Positions 22,701 through 33,400 of a stretch of DNA of 64,000 bases are shown in pieces. Source of the stretch: Ulva prolifera (taxonomy: Eukaryota > Chlorophyta > Ulvophyceae > Ulvales > Ulvaceae). Below the pieces are notes generated by a model that was not told where the DNA came from, searched no databases, and saw nothing but the letters and a program-made list of their open reading frames with translations. The DNA is taken from positions 1,674,001-1,738,000 of the forward strand of contig CM041196.1 of NCBI GenBank assembly GCA_023078555.1. Direction: 5' to 3'. A program made the translations under genes and the position numbers. Positions within the stretch are counted from its first letter, which is position 1. The number at the start of each line of letters is the position of its first letter.

Positions 22701-24023
22701 GGCATGTGGCAGTGACAGTGATAGTGTGAGCAGCGCGTGATCAGAGAGACACTGCCCAGCAGAGTGGATTGCAGGTGCACTGCAACGGTCCCTACATGCA
22801 GAGCTCGTCAGACAGTAGTCAACAACAGAGGTGCCGCCGGCATGCATGCATGTCGGCGAAAAGGCAGTGTGGTTGTGCATGACATGCATATTGCATTGTT
22901 CTACCATGTTTATTAGGCAACAGCCCTGTGAGTTACGGAACGTTTCATTATGTAGTGGAATATGATGTGAGTTTTGTGCATTCCCAATCCTGGCGTTGAA
23001 GTCCCCGCACACAATGATGTGGAATCCCTTGTCAGTCAAGTAGTGTATGTCGTGTGTGAGAGCTTCCAGCTCAGCAGCAAACCTGTCGCTGTCTGCAGGA
23101 CGGGCGTGTGCCACCGGCCGAATGTATACACTTCCGATTGCAGTCTTGGTTGTGTGTCTGCCGGCGCACAATTGTACCCAGGTCGTCTGATGATTTTTCT
23201 TGGAACCCCAGGATAGTGTGTGTGTAAGGTGTGACAGTGTGTCTTTCACAATGATGCCTGTGCCGCCGCCGGTCCTTGTTTGAGTTGTGTATCCCGGAGC
23301 ACCATATGCAGTATACCCGTGCGCGGCAAGCATAGAAGTTTTCTCTGTGTCCGACAAGTCGCACCAGGTTTCTTGGACTGAACAAATGTCCACATGTTTT
23401 GATGACAGAAATGCACAAACATCCACATGTTTAGATGACAAGGATTGTGTAAACATACCATTCACATTTAAGCTTCCAAGCGTGACACATGTTGGTGCTT
23501 TAGATATACCCGCCTGGTTGTCATGTGCAGAGGCGAGAGGTGCAAAGCGGTTGGCCGCGGTTGCAGGTTCGGTGGTGGTAGGGTGGGGGCGAGCGCGGAG
23601 TGGTTTGTTCCGGCCATCGCCTTGTGGATACATCATGTATGTGAGTTCTATTTTGGTAGAGGGAGCCGTGCGGCAGCCCCGAGGAAGCAGTGCCTCTGAG
23701 CATGCTTGGGCAAAAGGAACCACGCCCTGTGCGATAATTTTCGCGATGTCGAGTCTTCTGTAGACGGACAACAGGAGGAATGGCTGCCCAGTTGTTTTAT
23801 TTCTGTGTCGTGTACGGTGGGCGGCCTGAAGCATTGAGAGGGTGGCGCTGTGTGAGGTCACGGAGAGGAATGCGCCCGTGTGGCAGACAACGTCACAAGG
23901 GCCAAAGAAAGAGAACACTACGCGATTCGGTGGCACAACTTGCATCACCTCCTCATGCTCATTGTGCTGCTGATGCCTTATGCCGGTTTGTTGCATCACA
24001 GGCGCGTTCACTGTCTCAGTCAT
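19761..24023 (-). CDS. LINE polyprotein: apurinic-type endonuclease plus reverse transcriptase
   Basis: The frame is open from 24470 to the stop at 19761. I start at the ATG at 24023 (MTETVN), because the 149 codons upstream read through GC-rich leader with a 52-bp tandem repeat. Numbering from the 24470 ATG, residues 150-330 are unassigned. An endonuclease of the exonuclease III fold spans 331-590 (SLNVNG; Q366-E367-T368; GDFNARIG with D490 and N492; SDH at 576-578). Reverse transcriptase follows: YRGITLLS at 911, FLDIRKAYD with D978, GVGQGDPLS at 1034, YADD at 1081-1084. The last 300 residues are basic with no zinc knuckle seen. This arrangement is typical of Jockey/L1-type non-LTR elements, which nick DNA and reverse-transcribe in place. 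No stop or frameshift interrupts it, so it may be recently active. An 11-residue tandem duplication (SSKHVD...) lies in the endonuclease just before the QE residues. Confidence 0.9.
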   Translation of the reverse strand: MTETVNAPVMQQTGIRHQQHNEHEEVMQVVPPNRVVFSFFGPCDVVCHTGAFLSVTSHSATLSMLQAAHRTRHRNKTTGQPFLLLSVYRRLDIAKIIAQGVVPFAQACSEALLPRGCRTAPSTKIELTYMMYPQGDGRNKPLRARPHPTTTEPATAANRFAPLASAHDNQAGISKAPTCVTLGSLNVNGMFTQSLSSKHVDVCAFLSSKHVDICSVQETWCDLSDTEKTSMLAAHGYTAYGAPGYTTQTRTGGGTGIIVKDTLSHLTHTLSWGSKKNHQTTWVQLCAGRHTTKTAIGSVYIRPVAHARPADSDRFAAELEALTHDIHYLTDKGFHIIVCGDFNARIGNAQNSHHIPLHNETFRNSQGCCLINMVEQCNMHVMHNHTAFSPTCMHAGGTSVVDYCLTSSACRDRCSAPAIHSAGQCLSDHALLTLSLSLPHATHRSKRKCARSHKKRWNRKAMHNEETVAKFETALQAPLAQLLHDMDSCSMPHAEAANTFTSALANILRTAGEKCFGKHQVRTHRVQWWNKEYADLRRECWTLHETHCRTGSDTDKLAFQQRRGAKNQLKRDLKRAYTKQQANHVSKTCTPGLESKVSWVSAKRLLKLLTRGGSTAEHPVPSVMSGGVPTDNIDTVMQVFSNHYQSEMNPVPHATFCEQTDAHVRDTLHAWRQNEPQHNQEMDDAFTLHELQQALATMHNWKAADHDDIICELLKAGGPQLQTVVLQLLNFCWTHETIPNAWSLGTIVSLHKAGDATDPSNYRGITLLSIFRKLFSTLLRSRLQNNITLHESQAAFREDRGCVDHVHTFARIVRAAAAADTPLYAFFLDIRKAYDTVWRDGLLYKLLQKGVTGRLGRVIAHMLSNTKSRVRFQDQESPYFPITLGVGQGDPLSTILFDVFIDDLLATLHTRPKELCIPLDSPDTDKISGLTYADDVNAMSLTPAGLQGHIDTIDKWLFQWRSLPNVLKSKTMVFNQPQGGAPVVFQLRGSQLETVHTYKYLGVFFQSNGSWSEHMHHVRAKMNKALGAWRPVLRCHYLPVTARLRLVYAFIYTPALYGAEVWIGPKTELDKLDTICKKAIRMVFGLHQFDCREEILFSDTGLLPVSSMIKAAKLCWYAKLTHMGAERFPVAVESTAIRGHSQRGPGVGGDFHSRITAIAAELKRYAHIRLALQAPPEPEHRRRRGPPRVSTRLGMHDQPSKQSPLTITYSNLTREKVVAVMWLAYLEQRFEKRGRDNKVTGEWLRGVITHELGSLAPFMDSVEPGLVRVLMSARSGLSPFLCRHRSEKHLEYSRAADVFTSYIARAPIGAVLPPVPVAHRDRHVSAVAVLVRQLLARPGPYDSASGVSWSDVAVVLIVGVDGVGGDAGVSGVANRPSPLGELARVVAFCGASQSLRQHVAWMPLSVPDFGVVNVQMDTAM

Positions 24024-24334
24024 AGAGAGTCGTGTTGGAGGGGAGAGGACCAGGCTGTTGCGGTACGGATCGAAAACGAGCATGCGCACATGGACAACTA
24101 CGCACGTGGCTGTGCGACATTGCACCAGCCACCACATACTAGTCAAGCAGACACCAGAATGGGGGAGGGGGAGGACACCGCCCGCCCCCCAACATAACCA
24201 CACCATCAAAACAGACCGCGCAGGAGACTGCAACACGTAGCACAGAGAACACTTGACAGCACTTCCACGTACGGATGCCCAACAAGGGCTCCCCAGCCCA
24301 GTGTACCTACGCGGAATACAGAGCAGAGACGCCA

Positions 24335-24438
24335 CACACCGGACTGTAGGAGCCGGAACCCAGACCAGACACCACACTCCACGACGCACACCGGACTGTA
24401 GGAGCCGGAACCCAGACCAGACACCACACTCCACAACA
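24335..24438. repeat. 52-bp tandem duplication in the LINE leader
   Basis: Two copies containing CCGGACTGTAGGAGCCGGAA start 52 bp apart (24339 and 24391). They lie upstream of the likely start codon and could be promoter units. Confidence 0.8.
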
Positions 24439-24821
24439 CAGCTACTGCCTCGCACCAACAAGCCCGGCATAAGGCCGGGCGCGCGCTACTCGCGCACCGG
24501 ACCCGGAGATGGAGAAGTCGCCCGGAAGGGCGTTTTGAATCATGCACTGTGCTTTTGTTGTGAACACTCTGGGCCGGGCAGCTGGCATCGGGACACAGCG
24601 GCCGCACGAGTCAGACCCCAAGAGCATTGTGGTGTGCGTGCAAAAAGCAGGACAGGTCATTAACGTGGTACGCCGTCTTCGGGGGTGGCGGGCTTCCGCC
24701 AGCTACGCCCTCAGGCTGTCTACTCGGGAGGGCAGCGAACGAGGCTACTCTTATGAGGCCCTCTCCACCCTTAATTCGGAGAGCGCGACATAGCACACAG
24801 AACCCCCACCGCACCACCCAC

Positions 24822-24930
24822 TTGACCGTGAGCTGCCAGGGACACCCACGTGGGACAAGCGCTTGGCTCGTACAGCCCGTTTGACCGTGGGAGTTTGCCA
24901 GGCACACTCACGTGGGACAAGCATTGGGCG
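24822..24930. repeat. 59-bp imperfect tandem repeat in the LINE leader
   Basis: TTGACCGTG at 24822 and 24881 begins two units, each containing CACGTGGGACAAGC. The E-box-like CACGTG occurs in both. A promoter role is inferred. Confidence 0.6.
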
Positions 24931-25140
24931 TGCGTCAGGGCATCCGCCGGGATCCCCCCCAGACTTTGCACGTTTCGCGGTCTGCTCGCCACACACACAC
25001 AGACTGTGATGACTACAAGTGTATGCACGGGCTCGGGCCTGCGGGCCCAACAACATGCGCTACAGTCGTGCATCAGGCGTAGCCGCACAGCAAGAACGCT
25101 GACGGCACGGGCTCGCGGAGCCTGAACATCGCGGAGCCCG

Positions 25141-26476
25141 TAAACAAAAGGAAAAGGCACACAATAACTGTCTTTGAGCGGCAACATGCCGCGCAGTTCG
25201 GCGTCTTGGCATTGCTAGCACAGCCCGAAACTAAACATCGCGGCGCGAGAAGACACACACTCACGCAGCTACCGTGTGCTCGTGCAACTGCCCGCCAGAA
25301 TCGGGAATCAGATGTTATAAGCGAGATGGTATGCATTCTGTGGGTGTGAAACGGGCAAAGCATGTAGAAACAAGCAGTGCGCAATAGTTCGGCAACCACG
25401 CAGCACAGCTACGGCGTCGGCAATGGGTGTTGCCGGACCAAGCTGGCCAGGAACGTACAACATAACACAATAAAACATCTAACGTGGGATCTGTGAGTTC
25501 TGGCACCTGGGATGACTTCTGGTTGCGATAGTTGCCGAGAGTGCCTCGTCTGGACTCGAGCGCAGCCTCATCGTCGCATCGTCACTGCCCGCGGGCGAAC
25601 GCCGAAAGACACAAAAACAGAAACTAAGACTCAACAAGAAAACCTATCGCGTGATCAAGTTCGTGTCCGTGTCGCGGTAGCCGGTCCGCTCCCCTGCCGA
25701 GAGCGTTTAGCACATCATAGCCATGGTAATCATAGAGGTTGTCTGGCCTGGTATCACCTGCGTATTAACACTGACATTGTAATGTCGGTGTTGCTGTTTG
25801 ACTGCTTCGTGCTCGTTCGCTGCATGTCGTCTCTGCTCTGCGCACCACAGGCTTGTCCTGGCCTGGCTCAGCTGTCGCGGAATGGTCACTTCGGCCTTGC
25901 CCCTTGGTGGCGAAGCTTGTGCGATTGCACTACAAGTAATTCCACTGATATCTTTTGGCGAGTGCCTCGCATCTGGGCTTTTTGGCTTGCTAGCACGCTG
26001 CGACGGTACCGGCCGGAGGTAAACATGGAAGCTCCTTCCTTGAGCAGCTCCATTCAAGTATTTGCTGTGTCTAAGTACTTGCTGCAATACGATGCATCCT
26101 GAAGATGTCACATTACCATAGATCAACAGCAACATTCTGTCAAAGGACACACCAATCATTGACTCCCATTGCAGAGTTTCATAGGATGCAGATCGATATG
26201 TGACCTAAAACAAGTGTTGCACCATGAAAGTGTGATGTTTAATTACACCTCACCACGCAAGCATGCCAGTGATGCCCAATCAGCACCACGTTTGAGCGCA
26301 TCCGAGTGGCCACCGCTCGACCACCATCTATCCACGCGAATGTACCCATGAGGCTGCACAATTCGGATGTAACAGCAGTGCTGCTTTTTTCTGCTCTGTT
26401 ATGCCCTCTGCCTTCGCCCACAATCCAGGCTCGGAAGGCGTGAGGCTGTGATTGCATGCTGCGGCCGCAGCAGCAT
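25141..26476. other. No supported gene
   Basis: The longest plus frame (25512-26102, 196 codons) has no recognisable domain, signal peptide or repeated motif, and I regard it as chance. A 16-bp palindrome TGCTGCGGCCGCAGCA at 26457-26472 abuts the retrotransposon tail that follows. Confidence 0.4.
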
Positions 26477-26898
26477 CGGGCTGTGTTACAAGGACAAAGG
26501 CAGCAAGTCGGGCAGCACCGCGAAAGGAGCAAGCAGACGAAGCAAACACCAAGACACCCACGAACATCTCACCCATCACCGGCGCAGCAAGCGACACAGA
26601 TCCGCAGACCGCCAAGCACACACCCGCACACCAGCACACACACGCACAGACCCACACACCCACAAACCCAAACCCACAAACGCGCACGCACAAACCCCAC
26701 GGCCGACACACAACATCACAACCACCAGCACCACAACGCCCGCCGCCGTACGACAGGGCCAAACCCAACACACTGCTGCCTGAGGCCGCCCATCATGGCC
26801 GCCCGATTGCCGGGGCCCGCCCTGGCCCCAAGACCCACCCCCACCCCACCAAGCCACAGCATACCACGCCAGCCCTGCACACCGCCGCGGGCTGTGTT
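26477..26898 (-). mobile_element. Truncated 3' UTR copy of the copy-B retrotransposon subfamily
   Basis: Read on the minus strand, 26887-26488 is almost identical to the 3' UTR of copy B (62392-62792), ending TTTGTCCTTGTAA. It is flanked by an 11-bp target duplication, CGGGCTGTGTT (26477-26487 and 26888-26898). It contains no coding part. Long Pro/Thr/His-rich frames on the plus strand here are antisense shadows of its GT-rich UTR. Confidence 0.85.
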
Positions 26899-27502
26899 GC
26901 TGGCCCAGACACTAGCTCTTGGCGCGTGGCTGCACAGCCCTGCATTAGCTCGCTGCCAGCAGGTGCACATAGATCGTGCTGCATGTTGCTTCAAGCACGC
27001 CGTACGATGCAGATTTGACACAGTCAATGAATAATTGCCTGCATCCGTGACTGTGTCCTTGTGCCAACAAAGGTCAGTATTATGTAGTTTAAATACTCTG
27101 AACCAGCACGCCTCCCATCTGGGCGTCCACACTCGCCAGAGTAATTCACAGTAGTGCGCGATTGGCGTGCTTAAAGTTAATCAGGGCAACTTATGGCTGT
27201 CCCTGGGCTTCACATCAGCGTGTAAAGCCATACAGCTGCAACACCGTCCCATACTGGAGCACTGTGCTTTCAAGTGGCATGTACTACTGGAATACTTCCG
27301 CACATAACGTTGATTGATTGAAATTAGGCACAAATGGGAGCTGCTTCTGCAGATGCGCCCCATGTAACAGGTGCTCTCGTTGTGCATGCAGAGCAGCTCA
27401 AGCGCTCGCTTTCGAAGCCCGACTCACACCGAAGCATCCATACAAAGGCAACAACAAGTATGCAGTGACCATGGATGCAGTAGCAGCTGGCCTGCCCACT
27501 GG
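26899..27502. other. No supported gene
   Basis: No family similarity or repeat was seen between the retrotransposon tail and the left end of the CACTA element. Confidence 0.4.
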
Positions 27503-27505
27503 TAC

Positions 27506-27558
27506 CACTAGCAGCATTGACAAATGTGGTGCTGTCGTGGAGCGTGGTGGTGGAGGGT
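27506..27558. repeat. Left terminal inverted repeat of element 2
   Basis: Exact reverse complement of 38250-38302. The outer bases are CACTA and the inner half is GTGG-rich. Confidence 0.95.
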
Positions 27559-28089
27559 AGTGGCAGGGTGGCGAATGCCAGCAGAGTTCAATACATACTT
27601 TGAATACGATCATGCGATGCACAGTATCCTGCTGTGTCTCATGATGCTAATTGCGGCTGAAGTGAGTGCGTGTTTGAGTAGCTGCTGCAAAATACGTGCC
27701 CAGTTGTTGTGACGCTTGGCGACGGCTTGCAAGCGCGGCCGCGGCGGATGCAGCACGGCGCGCCCGCGCGCGATCATCCTTAGCATCGAATGGCCTAGCG
27801 CAATGCATGCCCGGAGTGCATGTCCGAACGCTCACACTCTCACAACCACCGTGCAACCCTCGACCACCTCAGGCGACCACCTTGGAGTGTCGACGTGTGC
27901 TGTGTCTGACCAACTCGGCACACGTCAGCCGTGACACACAACCGTCTGACATAGTCGGTGAGAGTGATTCGTGCATTTGACACGTCCACCTATCGCTGCG
28001 TTGCTGGCCCGCGGAGAGCCATGGGTTATGCACCTCCCACTCTATACTGAATAGCCTGCTGTGGTGGTCTATGTGCAAGATGTAAATTG

Positions 28090-28520
28090 ATAGTGGCAAT
28101 TTCAAGGCGAGTGTGTCTGCATTTGTTGCTTCAGCGATGCAGCTAGCATCGCTGCGATTGCCCGCTTTTCATTTGCAACTGCTCGCCTGCCACAGGTCAG
28201 TCGATATTGACAAGCTGTCGATTCGAGAGGGAACGTTCTGCCTTGTTCCTGCAGTTTACTGCAGTTTTTGCCTAGTGGTCCACTTGCAACATGCCACCTG
28301 GTGAGTGGCAATCGCAGTGTTGCCTCATTTGTGGCTACAGCACTGTCACGATTTCGTCTGTCTTTGCCTGCAACAGGTAAATCAAGAGTGGCAATCTGTC
28401 TGTGTCTGCCTCTGTTGTTGCAGCACTGCCGTCTTAGCCTTGCTGTCCACTTCCAACATGCCAGCGGTGAGTGGCAATCTGAGTGTTGCTGCATTTGTTG
28501 TTGCAACGCTGTCTAGATTG
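28090..28520. repeat. Left subterminal repeats of element 2
   Basis: Degenerate direct repeats carry GAGTGGCAATC at about 28303, 28386 and 28470, each in a context with TTGTTGCAGCACTG or TGCAACATGCCA. A weaker copy occurs at about 28092. CACTA elements usually have short subterminal repeats bound by the accessory protein. Two related GTGGCAATYCAG motifs recur internally at about 34034 and 34116. Confidence 0.65.
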
Positions 28521-29317
28521 TCTTTTTTATTGCATGTGCTGTCCCACTGTGGCCTGCCCCTGATTCGCCTGTCAGCTTCGCTGATGTTGCCTGACGTCGA
28601 CACATGTTTGAAGTAGCAGCTGCTCCCTGAACACCAACGAGATCAAGAGTAATGCAGGATGCCTGGTCGCCTCCGCTGCTTCATGAGTTCAGATGATGCT
28701 ATTGCTGAGCCCTAGCAGATGCTGCCCTAGTTGTCTGAGGTGGAGCTTGATCCCATAGCTCGATCGATCACGTTGCTGGGGGACCCTGTATTCCACCTAT
28801 TCACGTTTGAGAGGTAGACATGCTGATAGGTGATGGCAGCATAGCATACTTGGTAGTGATTGAAGCTTAGCGTGCTTGGCAGTGATCCGTTGTCATTATT
28901 ATCATTATGATCATTATTATTATCCTTTTCTTTATTTCATCCTTTACAGTAATGTAACTCTTGTGGTAGACCACTGCCAGCAGTAACAGTCAAAGGGTGG
29001 CCCTACTATACCCTGCCTATGCTACACTGATGGCGAGCAAGAAATGATATGAATACCAACCTGTCCATGTGCCGACTGTCCAGATGAGTGTTGTGCATCA
29101 CAGTATGTTGATGAGGTGTCTCACTGGAATGGGCAAGTGTGCACTCAGCACATCATCTTCGCCATAAACATAAGTGTGTACGCTGACTTGCGCTGTGACA
29201 CACAGTACCCATCCCTGCTCATGTTTCGCAAGTTACAACATAGATCACTCTCATTTCGCCTCCCATGTAGCCGACACCGGTGAGATTCATTTGCCTGACA
29301 TTATTTCAGGCAATCTG
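28521..29317. other. Non-coding left arm of element 2
   Basis: AT-richer stretch with ATTATTATCATTATGATC simple sequence at about 28890-28925 and no supported coding region. It probably holds the transposase 3' UTR. Confidence 0.4.
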
Positions 29318-30490
29318 TCACTGAACATTCAGCTGCTCTGCGTCAGGCTGACACTGATGGGACAGGCCAAACCGTTTGCCTTTGAAGTCAATGAGTGTCA
29401 CTACTGGTATGGGAGACCTCAGCTCCGGGGTCAGCACCATAAGAGGGGCTCTCAGCCACGTCAGTGGTATGACAAACAATTTAGATGCATCAGATTCGTC
29501 CACCACCTCGCTCTGTCGCGTATTTATCACGTTCTGGCCACTACCCGTGCAGGCCTCTCGGATAATGTGCTTGAGCTGCCTCACATAAACAACGCGCTGC
29601 ATGGTGTCGGTGCCCCTCCACACCACCCCTGCATACGTGATCAATCGGACCGGGGCAAGAAAAATGCCATCCTCCCGCGTCCATTTCCTCCAGTCTGGCT
29701 GGCCGACGCCCTCGGGCATTGCAGCTGCACGGGGAAGGTGCCCCATGGTGAATGAGGAAGCATAGTCCCCACCGCGGCCATTACGACGGTTGTCTAAGAC
29801 TTTACTAGACATGGCAATATCCTGCGTCAGCTTGCAGGTGTCGAAGTGATAATACAGGCAATCTGGATGCATAGGCGACCCCCTCTTGCGGACATCACGA
29901 GTGATGCCAGCCAAATCTCCATGCGCCTGCGCAAGATCGAGCGAGCCCAAGGCCACCTTTGCTGCTTGATTGCTTGGGACAAACCTCCACACCCTTGTTC
30001 GATGACTGTACTTCTTGCCAGCCCCAACGAAATGTGGCAGTGTGACCCCATTGTAGGGGTCCTTCGCCTGGCGGCCCTTGAAGGCATCAGGCCATGAATC
30101 CGGCGCAGCGTCCGGCTGCTCTGCAAGCGGCATCATGCCGGCATCCGCATCGTCAGCCATGCTAGCAGCCGGGGATGATGCTCCTGCCTCAGAGTGAGCT
30201 GGGCCAGCAGCACGCGCAACTTCAATGAGGCCTCTGCCCGCTGCATGCCCCGCTGCTGTCGCCTCACCAGGATCAATCGGCCAGTCTACGTCATCGAGAA
30301 AATCGTCATTGGCAGCTGGCGGCAAAAGTGCTATCTGACTGGAAAAGCAGTCCGCTGCCATCAGAAGGGCAGCATGCTGAGGTAACACATAGTGCTGAAT
30401 GAAGGTCTTTTCAGGGTACACCCATGACCCACTGTCTGGATGCTGATGCGGCCGGCGCATGAATCTGTACAACACATGACTCAGCAGCAT
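29318..30490 (-). CDS. Element 2 transposase, C-terminal exon
   Basis: An uninterrupted 390-codon segment begins MLLSHVLYRFMRRP and has an Ala/Gly/Asp-rich linker at residues 70-130. It continues with a compact C-terminal part containing SPMHPDCLYYHFDTCKL and GRGGDYASSFTMGHLPR. The preceding exon's NLH.A.C block and this exon together resemble the family's usual C-terminal half. This region is not similar by eye to the Ala-repeat C-terminus of element 1. Confidence 0.6.
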   Translation of the reverse strand: MLLSHVLYRFMRRPHQHPDSGSWVYPEKTFIQHYVLPQHAALLMAADCFSSQIALLPPAANDDFLDDVDWPIDPGEATAAGHAAGRGLIEVARAAGPAHSEAGASSPAASMADDADAGMMPLAEQPDAAPDSWPDAFKGRQAKDPYNGVTLPHFVGAGKKYSHRTRVWRFVPSNQAAKVALGSLDLAQAHGDLAGITRDVRKRGSPMHPDCLYYHFDTCKLTQDIAMSSKVLDNRRNGRGGDYASSFTMGHLPRAAAMPEGVGQPDWRKWTREDGIFLAPVRLITYAGVVWRGTDTMQRVVYVRQLKHIIREACTGSGQNVINTRQSEVVDESDASKLFVIPLTWLRAPLMVLTPELRSPIPVVTLIDFKGKRFGLSHQCQPDAEQLNVQ

Positions 30491-33400
30491 CTAGCATATG
30501 GCATGTATACATCCAATAGATGGACTCAAGTGCCACAAACGGATGAGATGGTGCCCAGCATGCTGGAGCAGGTGCGCACTGTTCCATGAACCATTCGCTC
30601 GTACGTGCCGCTGGGCCCCAAAGCATCTCTTGGTGCAATAGATTGCATGTTGCCATGTGTAGGTTGGGACGCAGTAGGGTGCTGTCAATCTGCACGTAAA
30701 ACACAGTGCGTGCTGTCAATGTGGTGCAACTGCTAGTTGTGCCTCAGAGTTAGCTCGACAGTACCACCACATACGTATATACATACCTTTCCAGAGTATG
30801 AATACAAATCAAGCATCTCGGCATACGAATACAGCTCGTTGGCTGCGTCCCGTATCTGCTCGGGTTCTGTCTCGTCTATGCCATAGATATAGTGCTCCAA
30901 TGCCTTCCGCAGGTGGCACCAAAGTGCCTGGAACCCAGCAGGCCCATACTCTGCAATGATGCTGCCAAGCCATATGATGTTGCTCCATGCCTCCATGGTG
31001 TATTGGTGTCCATGAGAGACGATGTCTGCGTACCCATGCGCAAAACAAAATGGTAATCGGACACGGTGTTGTAGGTCCTACACACATGTAACCCATTCCC
31101 ACATTTCCGGTGAATCTGGTGTTGACATTGCGCACGATCTGAGGCACAGCATCTATCACATCAGCAGCAGTACAGAGATTTGCAGGTTCGAGGGGACATG
31201 CCTTCACTCGTTGCAGACCCACTGCTGTGAAGATGACCATGTGTCCCTCCCTGGCTCCATTCTGAAGGGCATAGCAGAAGAGGTCGTGCTGGAGACCATG
31301 TAGCAGCATGTGGGCTGTGGGCATGAGCAACAGCTCGTCAGCCCGTGTCAGGTAGGGCAGGGTCCGTTTGAAGCGCTTACGCAAAAATGGCAGCTTGCCT
31401 TTGCGTCCGATGACCGCCAGCATAGCCTTGAGCTGTGCAAGAGTCCGGTCTGGCAACCGGGCGTCCAGCGGCTTGCCTGTGGCTGTGGCATCCCCTTCAC
31501 AATGAGCAGACTCAAGAAGACGCCACCGTCATACGGTACTGAGCACACCGGGCACTTGTGCATGAGGTTCATGTGAAGAAAGACTTGCCCACAGCAAACG
31601 CAGTACTGTGCATGTTCTAATGCTCCTAAAATATTCCGACCTTGAGTACCGATTATCGGGCTGCAATCATTGCAGCCCGTCCGACCAATGATTGGTCGGA
31701 CCACCGCCGTGGGCAAGCAGATTTCTGCAGCATCCGATTACATGTGCTGGGGGGCAGGGCTGCACCACCTGACGACAAACGGATGGGGATATCACCTTTC
31801 TTTTCCATGAGCAGAGTCACACGAGCAGCGAAGGCTCCGGCTTTGTCCAGATCATCCGCTGGGAATCTGAGATCATGATCTGCACCTGCAGCGTGGCCAG
31901 TTTTCATCAGAGCTCCGTTACAGAAGCCTTGTGCAATGGCCCATTTGTAGCCCCCCAACCAGACCTGCACCCCCATCGCGATGGGTGACTGCACCAATGC
32001 AGTGTTCCAGCCCACAAGCACACGTACGCGAGGTGCAGATTACACACTGCCGGTTCTGGGTCACACCGCACGGCGATCCAGTGGCAGCTTCTTGTTCTGC
32101 ACACGGCGCCGCCGTTCACAGCCACAGAGTCCACCGGGGTATAACGACGTGGCTCCGTTGAGTTTGCAGGATTTACACCGCTCAGGGTAGTCGGATGTGT
32201 AAGCCACCAGCACGGCCTGGACGGGTATCCGTGCGGTGCCGCCGGCAAGGTGCTCATCGGAGGTGGCCGGGTCACAAGTCTCTATCTCAGGGGGCAGGAC
32301 ATTACGACATGCGCGGACGGTGGGCGGCTCCCAGTCTTCACCCTTACCTGAGTCCAGGCACATCCATCATGCACATGTACAGCCGGATCAATAGGACACC
32401 GCATGGTAGGAGTCACACCTACGGGGCTGTACTGCTCGAAAAGCCGGAGGATGATGTCCCAGTAAACCCCATTGTCCTTTGGTGCTTTTGGGCCTGGGAT
32501 GCACATCAGAAGCTTGACATTTCGCTTGGTGGAGATGAGCTGCGGCGGGGCATCCAAGCAGCGTATGATGAAGTACACTGCTGAATGCAGATTGCGCACG
32601 ACCGCCCCGTCGGACGCAACCTCGAAGTGGAACATCTGCAATGAACAGCAGCTCCGTGTCAGCCTAGTACACTCAAGAGGTGATGTACTGCACCATGCAT
32701 GTTCAACGTCGCGATTGCAAGTACTCGGACAGCACTGCGACACACAATCACAGTCAGCTCAAACACGTGTGTGCCACGGCAGGGACTGTGTTCTGCATTC
32801 GCGGGACCACACTTGGTCAACATTGAAGCCCGCCTTCTTGCAATCCGCGGTGACATGCTGGCACCTCTTAGTTTGGTGGAAATTGGCCGAGCGATCCTTT
32901 CTGGCCTGCAGTATGCCTTGACACAACTGTGCATCGAGGAAAAATTGCTCGAACACATCCCACATGAGGAAGCACTCAGAAGGGAGTGCTTCACAGCCCT
33001 CGTGTTTGACCTTGTACCGTGGAGTCCCGCATCTTGGGCATACACATACTGGGCATGTAGCTCCCATTGGGCAATGTGTGTGCTTCGTGTTGAACACCCA
33101 CCAATGAATGCATGAATCTTTCCAGCATACATGCACTGTGTATCGCTCCGTCGGCTGTACACCCAGAACTCGGTCACAGGCCCTCTTCGAGGCTGGCACA
33201 CGGCAGTATTCATTACCAACACCATTGCTGCCTCTCGGACGTGCGGTAGCTGCGGGAGCACCAGGAGGCAGCATTATATTGTCACTGAGCAGTACAGTAG
33301 CAGCAATGGCGCTGAGGTCATGTCCGGCAATGGTCTGCCTGGACTGTAGAAATGACAAAGTCTGCAGCATTGCATATTCACCAACTGTGATAGTTGCTGC

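Larger units (their letters stand above)
19767..25140 (-). mobile_element. Non-LTR retrotransposon (LINE), near full length
   Basis: The 3' end is placed at 19767 because the plus-strand AGCCGTATCC there recurs at the ends of three truncated copies (12130, 39130 and 44792). The 5' limit is uncertain. The leader contains two sets of tandem repeats (24335-24438 and 24822-24930), common in LINE promoters, and I place the end near 25,140 where the sequence character changes. No target-site duplication was found. Confidence 0.6.

Noticed and set aside
24024..24470. N-terminal extension of the LINE protein up to the first ATG
   Set aside because: It runs through leader DNA with a 52-bp duplication and has a Cys/Trp/Val-rich, non-protein-like composition.
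25512..26102. 196-codon plus-strand frame
   Set aside because: No family features, and nothing in its context supports a gene.
26452..27034. Long Thr/His/Pro-rich frames on the plus strand
   Set aside because: They are antisense to a GT-rich retrotransposon 3' UTR copy; the same shadow occurs opposite 62.2-62.8 kb.
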